Of a DNA stretch of 64,000 bases, positions 46,820 through 57,653 are shown piece by piece. This DNA is from Mycobacteriaceae bacterium. GTDB taxonomy: Bacteria > Pseudomonadota > Gammaproteobacteria > Burkholderiales > Burkholderiaceae_D. The translations under genes were made by a program, and so were the position numbers. How positions within the stretch are numbered: position 1 is the first letter of the stretch; each line of letters opens with the position of its first letter. A model generated the notes under the pieces. That model made no database searches. It was not told the origin of the DNA and saw nothing but the letters and a program-made list of their open reading frames with translations. Where the stretch lies: assembly GCA_903970145.1 (NCBI GenBank), contig CAJCHO010000058.1, positions 1-64,000 of the forward strand, in the 5' to 3' direction.

Positions 46820-47224
46820 GTGAAATCACATCGAACGCTTGGTCGCTGCGCTGCCCTGGCGATGTTTATCTGCGTCGGCAGTGCGCTCGCCCAGCAGAAC
46901 AAACTTGAGACGCCCCCGAAGATGGACCCGCCGGCGGCAGGACAGGTGGACGAGGACAATCGTCGCGCCGCCGTGCCCCCCGCACCTCCCCACGCGGAGG
47001 ACGCTGAACCGGTCGTGACGATTCGCCAGGACGGCGAGAATCGTGTGGAGGAGTACCGCATCAATGGACGGCTCTATGCAGTCCGCGTCACGCCCAAGGT
47101 CGGCAAGCCCTACACGATGGTCGACCCGGACGGCAAGGGCAACATGACCCTTACAGAAACTGGTGCCGACGATCCTGCCGGCAAGTCAGTGCGTCCACCG
47201 CGCTGGGTACTATTTGAGTTCTGA
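46820..47224 (+). CDS. Exported DUF2782 protein
   Basis: A 134-residue protein starting at a GTG, with a signal peptide ending at ALAQQ (about residue 25). The C-terminal part, EEYRINGRLYAVRVTPKVGKPYTMVDPDG, is the DUF2782 domain, common between polA and thrB in betaproteobacteria. A Pro-rich linker (PPAPPHAED) precedes it. Function is unknown, with a probable periplasmic location. It is cotranscribed with the LOG gene (15 bases). Confidence 0.85.
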   Translation: MKSHRTLGRCAALAMFICVGSALAQQNKLETPPKMDPPAAGQVDEDNRRAAVPPAPPHAEDAEPVVTIRQDGENRVEEYRINGRLYAVRVTPKVGKPYTMVDPDGKGNMTLTETGADDPAGKSVRPPRWVLFEF

Positions 47225-47264
47225 CGCGACGCATCCCCTATTCTCTTTTTTCTAGTGATTTGGA

Positions 47265-48236
47265 ATGGCCGTATTTACGCCGGTGGAACCGGATGCACTG
47301 GCGACGTGGCTTGCATCCTATGATGTCGGAACGGTTCGCGAATTCCGCGGAATTCCGAGTGGCATCGAGAACAGCAATTTCTTTCTGACGACGACGGCAG
47401 GTGCCTTTGTTCTCACAATCTTCGAGCGCCTGCGCGCCTACGAACTGCCTTTCTACCTGGAGCTCATGCGTCACCTCGCCGACCGGGGTCTGCCCTGTCC
47501 GAGACCGCTAGCGACGCGCGCCGGGGCGCTGCAGTGCCCGCTCTACGGCAAACCGGCGGCGCTGGTAACGCGCCTTGAAGGCGCATCCCTGACCGATCCC
47601 GATGCCACGCAGTGTGCGAGCGTGGGCGCGACTCTGGCGCGCATGCATCTGGCAGCGCATGACTTTGGCGCGCAACAGCCAAATCTGCGCGGACTGGACT
47701 GGTGGCGGGCCACCGTGCCGCTGATCCTGCCGCACCTCGCAGCCGACCAGCGCAGCTTGCTGGCCGATGAACTCGAGTTCCAGAATCTTCACTTGCCGCA
47801 ACTGCTCGCCCGTCTACCCCAGGGGCCCGTTCACGCTGACCTGTTTCGCGACAATGTGCTGTTCAAGGATGGTCAGCTGTGTGGCCTGATCGACTTCTAC
47901 TTTGCTGGTTGCGATACCTGGCTATTCGATCTTGCAGTCGCCGCCAATGACTGGTGCGCCGATCCGCTCAGTGGCGCCCCCGTCAATGACAAGGCGCGCG
48001 CCTTGTATGACTCATATGCCGGCCTGCGGCCGTTTGGCGACGAGGAACGCACCGCCTGGCCCATCATGCAGCGCGCCGCCGCCCTGCGCTTTTGGGTCTC
48101 GCGATTAGCTGATCTGCATTTACCGCGACAAGCGCAGATGCTCACTCCGCACGATCCGGCGCGCTTCGAGCTACTGCTGCGCCAGCGTCGCAGTGGTGCT
48201 GCGGGCCTGCTTGCGCCCCTGCCGGGAGCCCGATGA
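47265..48236 (+). CDS. thrB: Homoserine kinase, type II (aminoglycoside phosphotransferase fold)
   Basis: A 323-residue kinase that makes O-phosphohomoserine for threonine synthesis. The catalytic loop VHADLFRDNVLF and the metal-binding LIDFYFAG show the APH/choline-kinase fold of the type II enzyme found in many proteobacteria in place of the GHMP-type ThrB. Length is normal. It overlaps the next gene by four bases (ATGA). Confidence 0.93.
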   Translation: MAVFTPVEPDALATWLASYDVGTVREFRGIPSGIENSNFFLTTTAGAFVLTIFERLRAYELPFYLELMRHLADRGLPCPRPLATRAGALQCPLYGKPAALVTRLEGASLTDPDATQCASVGATLARMHLAAHDFGAQQPNLRGLDWWRATVPLILPHLAADQRSLLADELEFQNLHLPQLLARLPQGPVHADLFRDNVLFKDGQLCGLIDFYFAGCDTWLFDLAVAANDWCADPLSGAPVNDKARALYDSYAGLRPFGDEERTAWPIMQRAAALRFWVSRLADLHLPRQAQMLTPHDPARFELLLRQRRSGAAGLLAPLPGAR

Positions 48237-49024
48237 TGCGCGCCGCCCAATTGCCCGCGCACCACGGCTGGGTGTGGATCGGTCAGGGCTGGCGCATTTT
48301 TCGCACCCAGCCCATGCAGATCTCGGTACTGGTCATGACCTACGGCATGCTGTGGATTCTGGTGACCCTGCTCTCCAGTGCCACCGGCAACTACGGTTTG
48401 CCACTTATACCCATCTTCCAGCTGCTGGCGCCTGCCCTATCGGTCGGCCTGCTCGCCGGCGCACGCGCCGCCGACCAGGCGATCGCGGTTTCCCCAGGGA
48501 TCCTGTTTGAGCCACTGCGCCAGGGCAAACGAACTGTGGTCGCGCTACTGGCCATAGGCGGGATCCAGTTGGCCTGCGTTTTCCTGCTGCTTTGGCTGTG
48601 CTTTCCGATCCTCAACGAACTCGGCGACCCGACCACTCTGGATCTGTCAGCGGCCAAGCTGACTCCCCAGCAGCAGCTCATCGGATTGCGCTTTGGCGCC
48701 GTCCTCGCGTCTGGAATGCTCGTGGTGTCGCTGCTGCTCTGGTTCGCTCCGGTGCTCATCGCGTGGCATCAGCTGCCTCCGGTCAAGGCGATCTTCTTTG
48801 GCCTGATTGCGTTTTGGCGCAATCGCCTGGCATTCCTTGTCTACCTCATATCCTGGGCAGCGATTGGCTTTGTCGCGCTCACAGGCATCGGGCTGCTGAT
48901 CCAGTTGACCGGCCTGGAAATGCTCGCCGTGCCAGTCATGATGGTCTTCATGATCGGACTGACAGGAACCTTCCGGTGTTCACAATACGTCCAGTACCGG
49001 GACGTATTTGGCAGCGCTAACTGA
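48233..49024 (+). CDS. BPSS1780-type membrane protein
   Basis: A 263-residue inner-membrane protein with about six helices, recognised as the BPSS1780 family by its position between thrB and uvrD and by the start GWVWIGQGWRIFRTQPMQI with the LSVGLLAGARAADQ region. Function is unknown. Its ATG overlaps the thrB stop. Its end overlaps the convergent uvrD stop by eight bases. Confidence 0.83.
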   Translation: MMRAAQLPAHHGWVWIGQGWRIFRTQPMQISVLVMTYGMLWILVTLLSSATGNYGLPLIPIFQLLAPALSVGLLAGARAADQAIAVSPGILFEPLRQGKRTVVALLAIGGIQLACVFLLLWLCFPILNELGDPTTLDLSAAKLTPQQQLIGLRFGAVLASGMLVVSLLLWFAPVLIAWHQLPPVKAIFFGLIAFWRNRLAFLVYLISWAAIGFVALTGIGLLIQLTGLEMLAVPVMMVFMIGLTGTFRCSQYVQYRDVFGSAN

Positions 49025-51278
49025 TCGTCTCGATCTTGGCGATCGCCAGCGCCAGGACCTTCACACCAGCCTTGCCAAAGTTGATCTGGGCTCGCGCATC
49101 GCTGCCACTGCCCTCGAGCTTGATGATCACGCCCTCCCCGAACTTGGCGTGACGGACATTCTGGCCGATCCAGTAGTCGCCCGAACGTGCGCGGCCAGCG
49201 GTTTCGAGCGCGCGCGCTGCGGGCGCGCCATGCCCCCATGCGCTGGCATAGTCGCTGGTCGCGGCATAGCGCCCCCCCAGAGAAGCACTGGAGCGGCCCA
49301 TGCGCGGCGTTAACCACTGCAGGCATTGCTCGGGAAGTTCCTCGAAGAATCTTGAGCGGCGGTTATAGCGTGTCTGTCCGTGCAGCATGCGTGTCTGCGA
49401 GAAACTAAGATGTAAGCGCCGTTTGGCGCGCGTGATAGCGACATACATGAGGCGCCGCTCTTCTTCTGTCCCGTCGAGCTCGGTGACACTGTTCTCGTGC
49501 GGAAACAGGCCCTCTTCGAGTCCGGTGATGAACACCGCGTCGAACTCCAGTCCCTTGGCCGAATGCACCGTCATCAATTGCAGCGCGTCCTGGCCATCGC
49601 GCGCCTGGTTGTCTCCGGCTTCAAGAGCCGCATGTGACAGGAACGCATCCAGCGGTGAGAGTTCAGGCTGCTCGGCTGAATCGTCTGCCAGCGTCTGGCC
49701 ACCCCGTCCCGGCGCGCCGAGTGCAAAGCCCTCCTCTCCCGAGAACGAGGCCGCGGCGTTGACGAGTTCTTCGAGATTTTCGATGCGCTCGCGTCCTTCG
49801 CGCTCACCCTGGTAATGCGCGAGGAGTCCACTGTGACTTGTCACGTGCTCGATCATTTCCGAGAGCGACAGGTTCGCGGTCTGACCGCGCAGGCTTGCAA
49901 TCAGCTGGGCAAAATTCGCGAGCGCGCTACCCGCCTTGCCGGATACCCAAGGTACTGCGCCAAGCAGCGACAGGCCACGCGCTCGCGCGGTTTCCTGCAA
50001 TAGCTCAAGCGAGCGGGCGCCGATGCCGCGTGTCGGGAAATTGACCACGCGTGCGAAAGAAGTGTCGTCGTCGGGATTGGCAATCAGGCGCAGATAGGCG
50101 AGCGCGTGTTTGACTTCCTGGCGCTCAAAAAAGCGCAAGCCACCGTACACCCGGTATGGCATGCCGGCACTGAACAGGGCGTGCTCGAGAATGCGCGACT
50201 GGGCATTGGAGCGATACAGGAGCGCGATCTCCGAGGCGCGCACCCCGCTACGCAATAGCTCGCCGATTTCTTCGACGATCCAGGCTGCTTCCTGACCATC
50301 GCTGAGCGCCTCATAAACTCGCACTGTCTCGCCCGAGCCGGCGCTGGTCCAGAGCTTCTTGCCAAGGCGTACCTGGTTATGCCCGATGAGCGCGTTGGCG
50401 CTGTCCAGGATGTGGCCATGGGAGCGATAGTTCTGCTCGAGTTTGATCAGGTTCTCGACCTTGAATTCACGCTCGAACTGCGCCATGTTGCCCACGTTGG
50501 CGCCGCGAAAAGCATAAATGCTCTGGTCATCGTCGCCGACCGCAAATACGGCATTGCGGCGCTCGCCGCCAAAACCGGCCAGGAGCTTGAGCCAGCGGTA
50601 TTGCAGGACATTGGTGTCCTGGAATTCGTCAACGAGGATGTGCGAGAAGCGTGCCTGGTAGTGCTCGCGCAGCGGTTGGTTGCGATCGAGCAACTCGAAC
50701 GAGCGCAGCAGCAATTCGGCGAAATCGACGACCCCTTCGCGCTGGCACTGCTCGTCATAGAGCGCATACAGCTCGATGAACTTGCGATTGAATTCGTCAT
50801 TGGCCTCAACCGAGCGCGCCCGCAATCCCTGTTCCTTGGCATTGTTGATGAACCAGGCGAGCTGGCGCGGCGGATAGCGCTCGTCGTCAACCCCTGCCAC
50901 CTTGAGCAGGCGCTTCAAGGCGGCGAGCTGGTCGGCTGAATCAAGGATCTGAAAGGTTTGTGGCAGGCCGGCGTCGCGCGAGTGGGCACGCAGCAGCCGG
51001 TTGCAGATCCCGTGAAAGGTTCCAATCCACATGCCGCGCGTGCTGATAGGCAGCATGGCCGACAGGCGCGCGAGCATTTCCCGGGCCGCCTTGTTGGTAA
51101 AGGTAACCGCGAGCACCCCCGCCGGTGAGACCTGCTGAGTCTGGATCAGCCAGGCGATGCGTGTGGTCAGTACCCGAGTCTTGCCGCTACCGGCACCGGC
51201 CAGGATAAGCGCCGACTGGTTGGGCAGCGTTACGGCGGCAAGCTGTTCGGGGTTGAGCTGGTCAAGCAGGTCAGGCAT
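49017..51278 (-). CDS. uvrD: DNA helicase II (UvrD)
   Basis: A 753-residue superfamily 1 helicase for nucleotide excision and mismatch repair. Walker A is AGAGSGKT (27-34) and Walker B is the VDEFQDTN segment near 220. Later motifs include GDDDQSIYAFRGA, LEQNYRS, LMTVHSAKGLEFD and YVAITRAK. The C-terminal tail after residue 640 carries the extra domain seen in UvrD/PcrA and absent from Rep (GQNVRHAKFGEGVIIKLEG). It is convergent with the preceding membrane-protein gene. Confidence 0.96.
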   Translation of the reverse strand: MPDLLDQLNPEQLAAVTLPNQSALILAGAGSGKTRVLTTRIAWLIQTQQVSPAGVLAVTFTNKAAREMLARLSAMLPISTRGMWIGTFHGICNRLLRAHSRDAGLPQTFQILDSADQLAALKRLLKVAGVDDERYPPRQLAWFINNAKEQGLRARSVEANDEFNRKFIELYALYDEQCQREGVVDFAELLLRSFELLDRNQPLREHYQARFSHILVDEFQDTNVLQYRWLKLLAGFGGERRNAVFAVGDDDQSIYAFRGANVGNMAQFEREFKVENLIKLEQNYRSHGHILDSANALIGHNQVRLGKKLWTSAGSGETVRVYEALSDGQEAAWIVEEIGELLRSGVRASEIALLYRSNAQSRILEHALFSAGMPYRVYGGLRFFERQEVKHALAYLRLIANPDDDTSFARVVNFPTRGIGARSLELLQETARARGLSLLGAVPWVSGKAGSALANFAQLIASLRGQTANLSLSEMIEHVTSHSGLLAHYQGEREGRERIENLEELVNAAASFSGEEGFALGAPGRGGQTLADDSAEQPELSPLDAFLSHAALEAGDNQARDGQDALQLMTVHSAKGLEFDAVFITGLEEGLFPHENSVTELDGTEEERRLMYVAITRAKRRLHLSFSQTRMLHGQTRYNRRSRFFEELPEQCLQWLTPRMGRSSASLGGRYAATSDYASAWGHGAPAARALETAGRARSGDYWIGQNVRHAKFGEGVIIKLEGSGSDARAQINFGKAGVKVLALAIAKIETIS

Positions 51279-51419
51279 GCAGATTCCGCGAACGATGGGT
51301 CTGCGGACATCGCCGCGCGGACGGCGCGGCGCGCCGGCTCGCGCGCATCATATTGCCGATACACGCATTCTGGATTATAACAAGCCTGCAGACGGGACAC
51401 GGCACACAGGGAGAAACCG

Positions 51420-52220
51420 ATGCAATCCAATCGAGGCGCGCACGGCTGGGCGCGATCCATTTCCGCACTCTGGCTCATCGGCCTCGTGCTCCTCACGTCC
51501 AGCGCCTGGGCCGACGTGACGCGCGTGGGTAACATCGAGCGTGTCACCGGTACGGTGAACATTACCGATCCGGGCGGCGTTACGCGTGCCGCGCAGCAGA
51601 ACAGCGACCTCAATGAGGGGGACACGATCGTCACCGGCGATGATGGCGAGGTGCTCTTCAAGATGGTTGACGACGGCGCCATCGCGCTGCGCCCCAAGAC
51701 CGAGATGCGCGTCACCAAATACCACTTCAAGTCCGAGGCCGGCGATTCCGCGCTGCTCAATATCGCGCGTGGCTCGATGCGCGTGCTCACCGGCCTGATC
51801 GGCAAGCTGCATCCCGAAGCGACGAGCGTGCGCACGCCCTCGGCGACCATAGGAATTCGCGGAACCGACCATGAGACCCTGGTGCTGCTCGACGACACGC
51901 CGGACGGCGACGCCGGCACCTACGAGCGCGTCTATACGGGCGAGACCTATATCGAGGCGCAGAATGGCACGAGGTTGCCAGTGACCGCGAACCAGGTAGG
52001 TTTCGCACCCCTGGACGTGCTCAAGATCGCCGCGCAGCTGGGGCTGCTCAAGAAGGTTCCACCCTTCTTCCTGACAGGCAAGTTCGATGACCTGTTTGCG
52101 CTGCTCGAGCAGGCGCTCGAACAACGCATAATCAATCAGGGCCTAAGCGGCAAAGCCAACAGCAACAACAATCCCGCCAAGAACTTGCTCATCAACAATC
52201 TCGGCAACCTGTTCAAATGA
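51420..52220 (+). CDS. Exported FecR domain protein
   Basis: A 266-residue protein with a Sec signal peptide (ending SSAWADV, about residue 31) and a FecR domain: RVTGTVNITDP, LNEGDTIVTGDDGEVLFKMVDDGAIALRPKTEMRV and TPSATIGIRGTDHE. In iron signalling FecR is an inner-membrane regulator; here there is no membrane helix after the signal peptide and no sigma-factor or TonB-receptor gene, so this is the stand-alone exported FecR type of unknown role. The C terminus is Asn-rich (NSNNNPAKNLLINNL). It is convergent with a second FecR gene. Confidence 0.85.
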   Translation: MQSNRGAHGWARSISALWLIGLVLLTSSAWADVTRVGNIERVTGTVNITDPGGVTRAAQQNSDLNEGDTIVTGDDGEVLFKMVDDGAIALRPKTEMRVTKYHFKSEAGDSALLNIARGSMRVLTGLIGKLHPEATSVRTPSATIGIRGTDHETLVLLDDTPDGDAGTYERVYTGETYIEAQNGTRLPVTANQVGFAPLDVLKIAAQLGLLKKVPPFFLTGKFDDLFALLEQALEQRIINQGLSGKANSNNNPAKNLLINNLGNLFK

Positions 52221-52224
52221 GGGG

Positions 52225-53109
52225 CTAATTGGTCACGACCGGCTCGAGACCGCGAATCGCGGCGAGCCGGTCGGCGACGGTCTGGGCGTCGGCCTCGGTA
52301 ACAAAGCCCGACAAGGTAATTTCGTAGACACGGTGCGTGCTCGATCCCCCCGGTCGGAACTCGGCGGCGTAGCCCTGCTGGCGCAGTGCCGCATAGGCGT
52401 TGAGCACGGAGAGCTGGTCCTGCGAAACCAGCAGACGAACGCGCCATTTGCCCTGCGCCGAGACTTGGCCTGACCCCGGCTTGAGATAGTCCTGCGCGGT
52501 GTAGCGCACGATCTGCCCGAGGTCGCCCTGCACGACTGCGACAGGAGCCGCCGCACGCGGCGCCTGGTAGCAGGCGAATGGACTGTCGATGCGTACCGTG
52601 GCGTCCTTGCCGTGATCGACCTCGATCGCGCCGTCGATCAGACAGACAATCTCGCCCTCCGGAACGCTGCTCACCCACAAGTCAGCCGCGCGCAGTCGCG
52701 CCACCACCGAGGCCAGGCGCACGCTCAACTCGGCCGCATTGGCGGGTGCGTCAAGTCTCGTGAGATGGAGCGAACCGGTAAACACCGAGACCTGGGTGGC
52801 AGAATCGACCTGATCACCCTCACCGAAAAAGCTCAATTCGGCGACGGCATCCTGGCCCAGCGCAAGCAGCGCGCCTTCGCCGATGCGCAGCGTCAGCCGG
52901 GCATCGGCGCCGGTGATGAGCTGATCCCCCGATTGCAGGCGGGTGCCGACCACGGCCGGCAGGCGCACGCCATTGCGCGCCACCCAGGCCGGCATGCGCA
53001 GGGCCTCGATCACGAGCCCGTCCGCCGATGCGGCAGACGCGCCTGCTGCAAGGCCAAGCGCCGCCAGCGTGTAGGCCATTGTCCGAACTCTCAAGAATCG
53101 ATCGCTCAT
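52225..53109 (-). CDS. Exported FecR domain protein with C-terminal SPOR domain
   Basis: A 294-residue protein: a signal peptide (ending SAASADG), a FecR-like domain (GTRLQSGDQLITGADARLTLRIGEGALLALGQDAVAEL, VPEGEIVCLIDGAIEVDHG), then a C-terminal SPOR-like repeat region (KWRVRLLVSQDQLSVLNAYAALRQQGYAAEFR and VTEADAQTVADRLAAIRG). SPOR domains bind denuded peptidoglycan. Such a fusion would place a FecR module at the cell wall. The ATG at 53109 gives the signal peptide; a longer frame runs into leuS. Only four bases separate it from the other FecR gene. The SPOR call is by pattern and needs confirmation. Confidence 0.8.
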   Translation of the reverse strand: MSDRFLRVRTMAYTLAALGLAAGASAASADGLVIEALRMPAWVARNGVRLPAVVGTRLQSGDQLITGADARLTLRIGEGALLALGQDAVAELSFFGEGDQVDSATQVSVFTGSLHLTRLDAPANAAELSVRLASVVARLRAADLWVSSVPEGEIVCLIDGAIEVDHGKDATVRIDSPFACYQAPRAAAPVAVVQGDLGQIVRYTAQDYLKPGSGQVSAQGKWRVRLLVSQDQLSVLNAYAALRQQGYAAEFRPGGSSTHRVYEITLSGFVTEADAQTVADRLAAIRGLEPVVTN

Positions 53110-53216
53110 TGGAGATAACCCTGCGATTGCGTCGGCGCAATTATGTCGCAGGCACGCGCGTAATGCATGTTGCTCTGCCAAGTCCCTGATTCGCCGGGGA
53201 AAGCATGCGCGGCAGG

Positions 53217-53222
53217 TATAAT
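53217..53222 (+). promoter_or_regulatory. Candidate -10 box of leuS
   Basis: A perfect TATAAT lies 74 bases before the leuS ATG, in the divergent gap between leuS and the FecR/SPOR gene. The -35 region is unconvincing. Confidence 0.45.
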
Positions 53223-53296
53223 CAAGCGCAGCAGCTAACGCAGCCCGGTGTCTTCGAGCCCAGCTTGGGGCCGGCCCTTCCCCTCTATCGTTTGCC

Positions 53297-55954
53297 ATGC
53301 ACGAGAAATACATACCCCAGCAAGTCGAAGCACGCGCGCAATCCCACTGGGAATCGATCGACGCCTTCCGGGTAGTCGAACACGCCAAGGGTAAGGACGG
53401 TCGCCCCAAACAGAAGTTTTATGCTTGTTCGATGCTGCCCTATCCTTCGGGCAAGCTGCACATGGGGCATGTGCGCAATTACACCATCAATGATGTGATG
53501 GCGCGCTACATGCGCATGCAGGGCTATAACGTTCTGATGCCCATGGGCTGGGATGCATTCGGCTTACCCGCGGAGAATGCCGCCATCGAAAAGGGTGTCG
53601 CGCCGGCCAAGTGGACCTACGCGAACATCGCCGACATGAAGGCGCAGATGCGCCCGCTCGGCCTGTCGATCGACTGGTCGCGCGAGATCACCGCCTGCGA
53701 TCCGAACTACTACCGCTGGAATCAGTGGTTGTTCCTGAAAATGCTCGACAAGGGCATCGCCTATCGCAAGACCCAGGTGGTCAACTGGGATCCGGTCGAC
53801 CAGACGGTGCTGGCCAATGAGCAGGTCATCGACGGACGTGGCTGGCGTACCGGCGCCGTGATCGAGCGCCGGGAGATTCCCGGCTATTACCTGCGTATCA
53901 CCGATTACGCCGACGAGTTGCTCGATACCGTGGTCAATGATCTGGACGGCTGGCCCGAGCGCGTTCGCGCGATGCAGGAGAACTGGATCGGCAAGAGCCA
54001 AGGCGTGCGTTTTGCCTTTACGCACACGGTCACCGATCAATCCGGCGAGCTCATCGACGCCGGCCGCCTGTTCGTCTTTACCACGCGCGCCGATACGCTC
54101 ATGGGTGTCACCTTCTGTGCCGTGGCGGCCGAACATCCACTGGCGACCCGCGCTGCCCAGTTGCGTCCCGAGTTGCAGGACTTCATCGAACAGTGTCGCC
54201 ACGGCGGCACCACCGAGGCAGAGCTCGCCTTGCGGGACAAGGAAGGCGTCGATACGGGGCTGACGGTCCGGCATCCGGTAACCGGTGCGCAGCTGCCCGT
54301 GTGGATCGGCAACTACGTGCTGATGAGCTATGGCGATGGTGCGGTAATGGGCGTGCCGGCGCACGACGAACGTGATTTCGCCTTCGCACGCAAGTACCAG
54401 TTGCCGATTCGCCAGGTGATCGCCGTCGCCGGCGAGGAATTCTCCAGCGAGGCCTGGCAGGACTGGTATGGCGAGAAGGGCCGGGGCCGCTGCATCAACT
54501 CGGGGCCTTATGACGGGCTTGAGTATCAGGCGGCGGTCGCCGCGGTCGCGCGCGATCTCTCAGTAAGCGCATCGGCCGAAAAGCGCACCACCTGGCGCCT
54601 GCGCGACTGGAGCATCTCGCGCCAGCGCTACTGGGGCACACCGATTCCGATTATTCACTGCACAAGCTGCGGGGCGGTTCCGGTGCCCGAAGCCGATCTC
54701 CCGGTCGTGCTGCCCGAGGATCTGCTGCCCGACGGATCGGGAAGCCCTCTGGTGCATGACGAGCGCTTTCTCGCATGCACCTGTCCTAAATGCGGTGGCC
54801 CGGGGCGACGCGAGACCGACACCATGGACACTTTCGTCGACTCTTCATGGTATTTCATGCGCTACTGCTGTCCTGGCGCCGAGAGCTCCATGGTCGATGA
54901 GCGCTGCGCCTACTGGATGCCGATGGATCAATACATCGGTGGCATCGAACATGCCGTCCTGCACCTGCTGTACGCGCGTTTTTGGACCAAGGTCATGCGC
55001 GATCTGAAGCTGGTGGCCTTTGACGAGCCCTTCACGCGCCTGTTCACCCAGGGAATGCTGCTCAACGAATCTTTCTACCGCGAAGACGAATCTGGCAAGA
55101 AACGCTGGTTCTATCCGAGCGAAGTCGAGCTCGATCTCGACGATCGCGGCAAACCCCTTGGCGCGCGCGCCAAGGAAGATGGCCTGCCGGTCCAGCTTGG
55201 CGGCGTCGAGAAGATGTCGAAGTCCAAGAATAACGTGGTCGAACCGCGCGACATCGTCGAGCGATTCGGCGCGGACACCGCGCGCCTTTTTTCCATGTTT
55301 GCCGGCCCTCCCGTCGATGCGGCCGTCTGGTCCGACTCGGGGGTGGCCGGTCAGCACCGCTATCTGGAGGGTGTGTGGGGCCTGGCGCTCGCGCTCGAGC
55401 CGATCGTGCGCGTCGATGGCGGCGCCCCAATGCCTGCCAAACTGGGCAAAGTCGCGGCCGAAGCGCGCCGGGCAATCCATATGCACCTGCGCCAGATCAG
55501 CGAGGATTTTGGTCGCCTGAAATACAACACGGTGGTCGCTGGCACCATGAAGATCCGCAATACCCTGGACGATCTGCGGCGCGCAGAGGCCGACCCGGCC
55601 GACGCGCGCGCGGTACTTTGCGAGGGCCTGTCGATTCTGCTGCGCACTCTCTATCCGGTCGCCCCCCACATCAGCCATGAGCTCTGGACCGAACTGGGAT
55701 TTTCCGCGCGCGAGGGCGACCTGCTGGACGCGCCCTGGCCGACTGTCGATGCGCTCGCCCTGGTACAGGATGAGATCGAGCTGGTCATCCAGGTCAATGG
55801 CAAACTGCGCGGCAGCGTGCGCGTTGCCGCCGACGCGAGCAGGCAAATCATCGAGGAACGCGCCATCGCCACCGAGAATGTCCAGAAGTTCCTGACCGGC
55901 CCGATCAAGAAGATCCACGTGGTTCCCGGCCGGCTTATCAATATCGTCGTGTGA
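53297..55954 (+). CDS. leuS: Leucyl-tRNA synthetase
   Basis: An 885-residue class I synthetase. The ATP motif HMGH is at residues 55-58 (KLHMGHVRN), KMSKS at about 636 (EKMSKSKNN), and the editing domain lies between, with [10 protein letters not shown] and the [13 protein letters not shown] segment. Length is slightly above the E. coli enzyme. Three following genes (lptE, holA, proA) are closely spaced, the usual betaproteobacterial operon; the lptE GTG overlaps its stop codon. Confidence 0.97.
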   Translation: MHEKYIPQQVEARAQSHWESIDAFRVVEHAKGKDGRPKQKFYACSMLPYPSGKLHMGHVRNYTINDVMARYMRMQGYNVLMPMGWDAFGLPAENAAIEKGVAPAKWTYANIADMKAQMRPLGLSIDWSREITACDPNYYRWNQWLFLKMLDKGIAYRKTQVVNWDPVDQTVLANEQVIDGRGWRTGAVIERREIPGYYLRITDYADELLDTVVNDLDGWPERVRAMQENWIGKSQGVRFAFTHTVTDQSGELIDAGRLFVFTTRADTLMGVTFCAVAAEHPLATRAAQLRPELQDFIEQCRHGGTTEAELALRDKEGVDTGLTVRHPVTGAQLPVWIGNYVLMSYGDGAVMGVPAHDERDFAFARKYQLPIRQVIAVAGEEFSSEAWQDWYGEKGRGRCINSGPYDGLEYQAAVAAVARDLSVSASAEKRTTWRLRDWSISRQRYWGTPIPIIHCTSCGAVPVPEADLPVVLPEDLLPDGSGSPLVHDERFLACTCPKCGGPGRRETDTMDTFVDSSWYFMRYCCPGAESSMVDERCAYWMPMDQYIGGIEHAVLHLLYARFWTKVMRDLKLVAFDEPFTRLFTQGMLLNESFYREDESGKKRWFYPSEVELDLDDRGKPLGARAKEDGLPVQLGGVEKMSKSKNNVVEPRDIVERFGADTARLFSMFAGPPVDAAVWSDSGVAGQHRYLEGVWGLALALEPIVRVDGGAPMPAKLGKVAAEARRAIHMHLRQISEDFGRLKYNTVVAGTMKIRNTLDDLRRAEADPADARAVLCEGLSILLRTLYPVAPHISHELWTELGFSAREGDLLDAPWPTVDALALVQDEIELVIQVNGKLRGSVRVAADASRQIIEERAIATENVQKFLTGPIKKIHVVPGRLINIVV

Positions 55955-56619
55955 AACCGGTCATGCGCATACTTCGCCGTGCAGTCTGCTTCGCGCTGTT
56001 GCTGGCAATGTTCGCAGGCTGCGGATTCGCGCTGCGCGGCTCGGTCAAGCTTCCCTTCAACACCTTCTACATCAGCATCGGGGACACCTCACCGATCGCG
56101 GTGGTGCTAAAGCGCAGCATCCGCGGCAACGGTCCGACCAGACTGGTCACGCGGCCGTCCGACGCCGAGGGGCGCCTTGATATCCTCGGCGAGACTCTCC
56201 AGACCACGGTGCTGACCGTGAATCGCCTTGGCGAAGCGACTGAATACAATCTCTACTATCACATCCGCTTTCGGGTGAGCAACGGCCGGGGTGACGTGAA
56301 CTACATCCCGCCCACCGAGTTCGTGATCAAACGCCTGATCCTGGTCAACAACAACGCAACGCTCGCCCAGAACAACGAAATCAACGAGCTCTATGAAGAT
56401 ATGCGCAGCGATGCCGCGCAGCAGATCCTGCGCCGCATCGAAGCCATCAAGCTGCCGCCACCCAAGGGCGACCGGGCGCCGGGCGACGAGACCGAGTCCT
56501 TCGATGGTTCGCCCCCGGTCAAGATAGATTCCGGTGAGACCACGCCAGCGCCGGCCGAAAAGCCGAGCCAGGCCCCCAGGGACGGGTCTGCGCCGGCGCC
56601 TTCGGCCTCGGATAACTAG
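55951..56619 (+). CDS. lptE: LPS-assembly lipoprotein LptE
   Basis: A 222-residue outer-membrane lipoprotein that plugs LptD and helps insert LPS into the outer leaflet. The lipobox FAGC places the lipidated cysteine at 24, followed by [12 protein letters not shown], a hallmark of LptE. The last 55 residues are Pro-, Glu- and Asp-rich and look disordered, longer than in E. coli LptE. The GTG at 55951 overlaps the leuS stop; an ATG four codons later is also possible. Confidence 0.9.
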   Translation: MKPVMRILRRAVCFALLLAMFAGCGFALRGSVKLPFNTFYISIGDTSPIAVVLKRSIRGNGPTRLVTRPSDAEGRLDILGETLQTTVLTVNRLGEATEYNLYYHIRFRVSNGRGDVNYIPPTEFVIKRLILVNNNATLAQNNEINELYEDMRSDAAQQILRRIEAIKLPPPKGDRAPGDETESFDGSPPVKIDSGETTPAPAEKPSQAPRDGSAPAPSASDN

Positions 56620-56630
56620 GCGACAGCTTC

Positions 56631-57653
56631 GTGCGCATTCGTCACGACCGTCTTGAGGCGGCACTCAAGGCCTCACTCGCGGGCCTGTATGTCGTTACGG
56701 GTGATGAGCACCTGCTTGTCATGGAAGCGGCCGACGCGATCCGGCGCGCCGCGCGCGTGGCCGGGTATGAGGAGCGCGAGCTGCTGCAGAGCTCACGCAG
56801 TTTTCAGTGGACTTCGCTCGGCGCTGCGACTCAGAGCATGAGCCTGTTTGGCGCGCGCAAGCTGATCGATCTGCGTATCCCCGGCGGCAAACCGGGACGG
56901 GAAGGATCGGCGGCTCTGATCGCGCACGCGGCGGCCTTGCACAGCGACTTCATCACCCTGATTACGCTGCCACGGCTTGAACGCGAACAGCGCAACGCTG
57001 CCTGGCTGACTGCCCTGGACAATGCCGGCGTGATCGTCGAGGTGCCCCAGGTCGAGCCACGCGACCTGCCAAGCTGGATTGGGGCGCGGCTAGCGCGCCA
57101 ATCGCAGTCGGCCAGCGCCGAAGGTCTGGCCTTCATCGCCGAGCGCGTCGAAGGCAATCTGCTTGCGGCCCACCAGGAGATCCAGAAGCTCGCGCTCTTG
57201 CATAAGCCCGGAGCGCTGGCCATCTCGGATATTCACGAGGCCGTCCTCAATGTCGCGCGCTTTGATGTCTTCAAGCTGGGCGAGGCCATGCTGGGAGGCG
57301 AAGCGGCACGACTGGCGCGTATGCTGGAGGGCCTGCGTGCCGAGGGCACTGCAGCTCCACTGGTACTGTGGGCGCTAGCCGACGAAATCCGCTCGCTCGC
57401 ACAGGCGCAGCAGGCACAGGCCCAGGGAGCCTCCTGGCGCTCGGGCCTTGAAGCGCGCCGCCTGTGGGGCAAACGCGAACAGTTGCTCGAGGCGGCGCTG
57501 CGCCGGCTCAAGGCTGGAGTGGCACTCAAGGGCCTGCGGAGCGCGGCGCGAATCGACCGCATGATCAAGGGCATACCGCGTACGCATGAAGCGGGAGAGA
57601 TCTGGGATGAGATGCTACGCCTTGGCTTGGGCATTGCCGGAGAGGCTCTATGA
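56631..57653 (+). CDS. holA: DNA polymerase III delta subunit
   Basis: A 340-residue clamp-loader subunit that opens the beta clamp. The N-terminal part [42 protein letters not shown] and the [24 protein letters not shown] segment are characteristic. The start is a GTG. It begins 11 bases after lptE and overlaps proA by four bases (ATGA). Confidence 0.93.
   Translation: MRIRHDRLEAALKASLAGLYVVTGDEHLLVMEAADAIRRAARVAGYEERELLQSSRSFQWTSLGAATQSMSLFGARKLIDLRIPGGKPGREGSAALIAHAAALHSDFITLITLPRLEREQRNAAWLTALDNAGVIVEVPQVEPRDLPSWIGARLARQSQSASAEGLAFIAERVEGNLLAAHQEIQKLALLHKPGALAISDIHEAVLNVARFDVFKLGEAMLGGEAARLARMLEGLRAEGTAAPLVLWALADEIRSLAQAQQAQAQGASWRSGLEARRLWGKREQLLEAALRRLKAGVALKGLRSAARIDRMIKGIPRTHEAGEIWDEMLRLGLGIAGEAL

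Noticed and set aside
51420-53109. An iron-signalling FecI/FecR/FecA cassette
   Set aside because: There is no sigma factor or TonB-dependent receptor gene, and neither protein has the membrane helix of a classic FecR.
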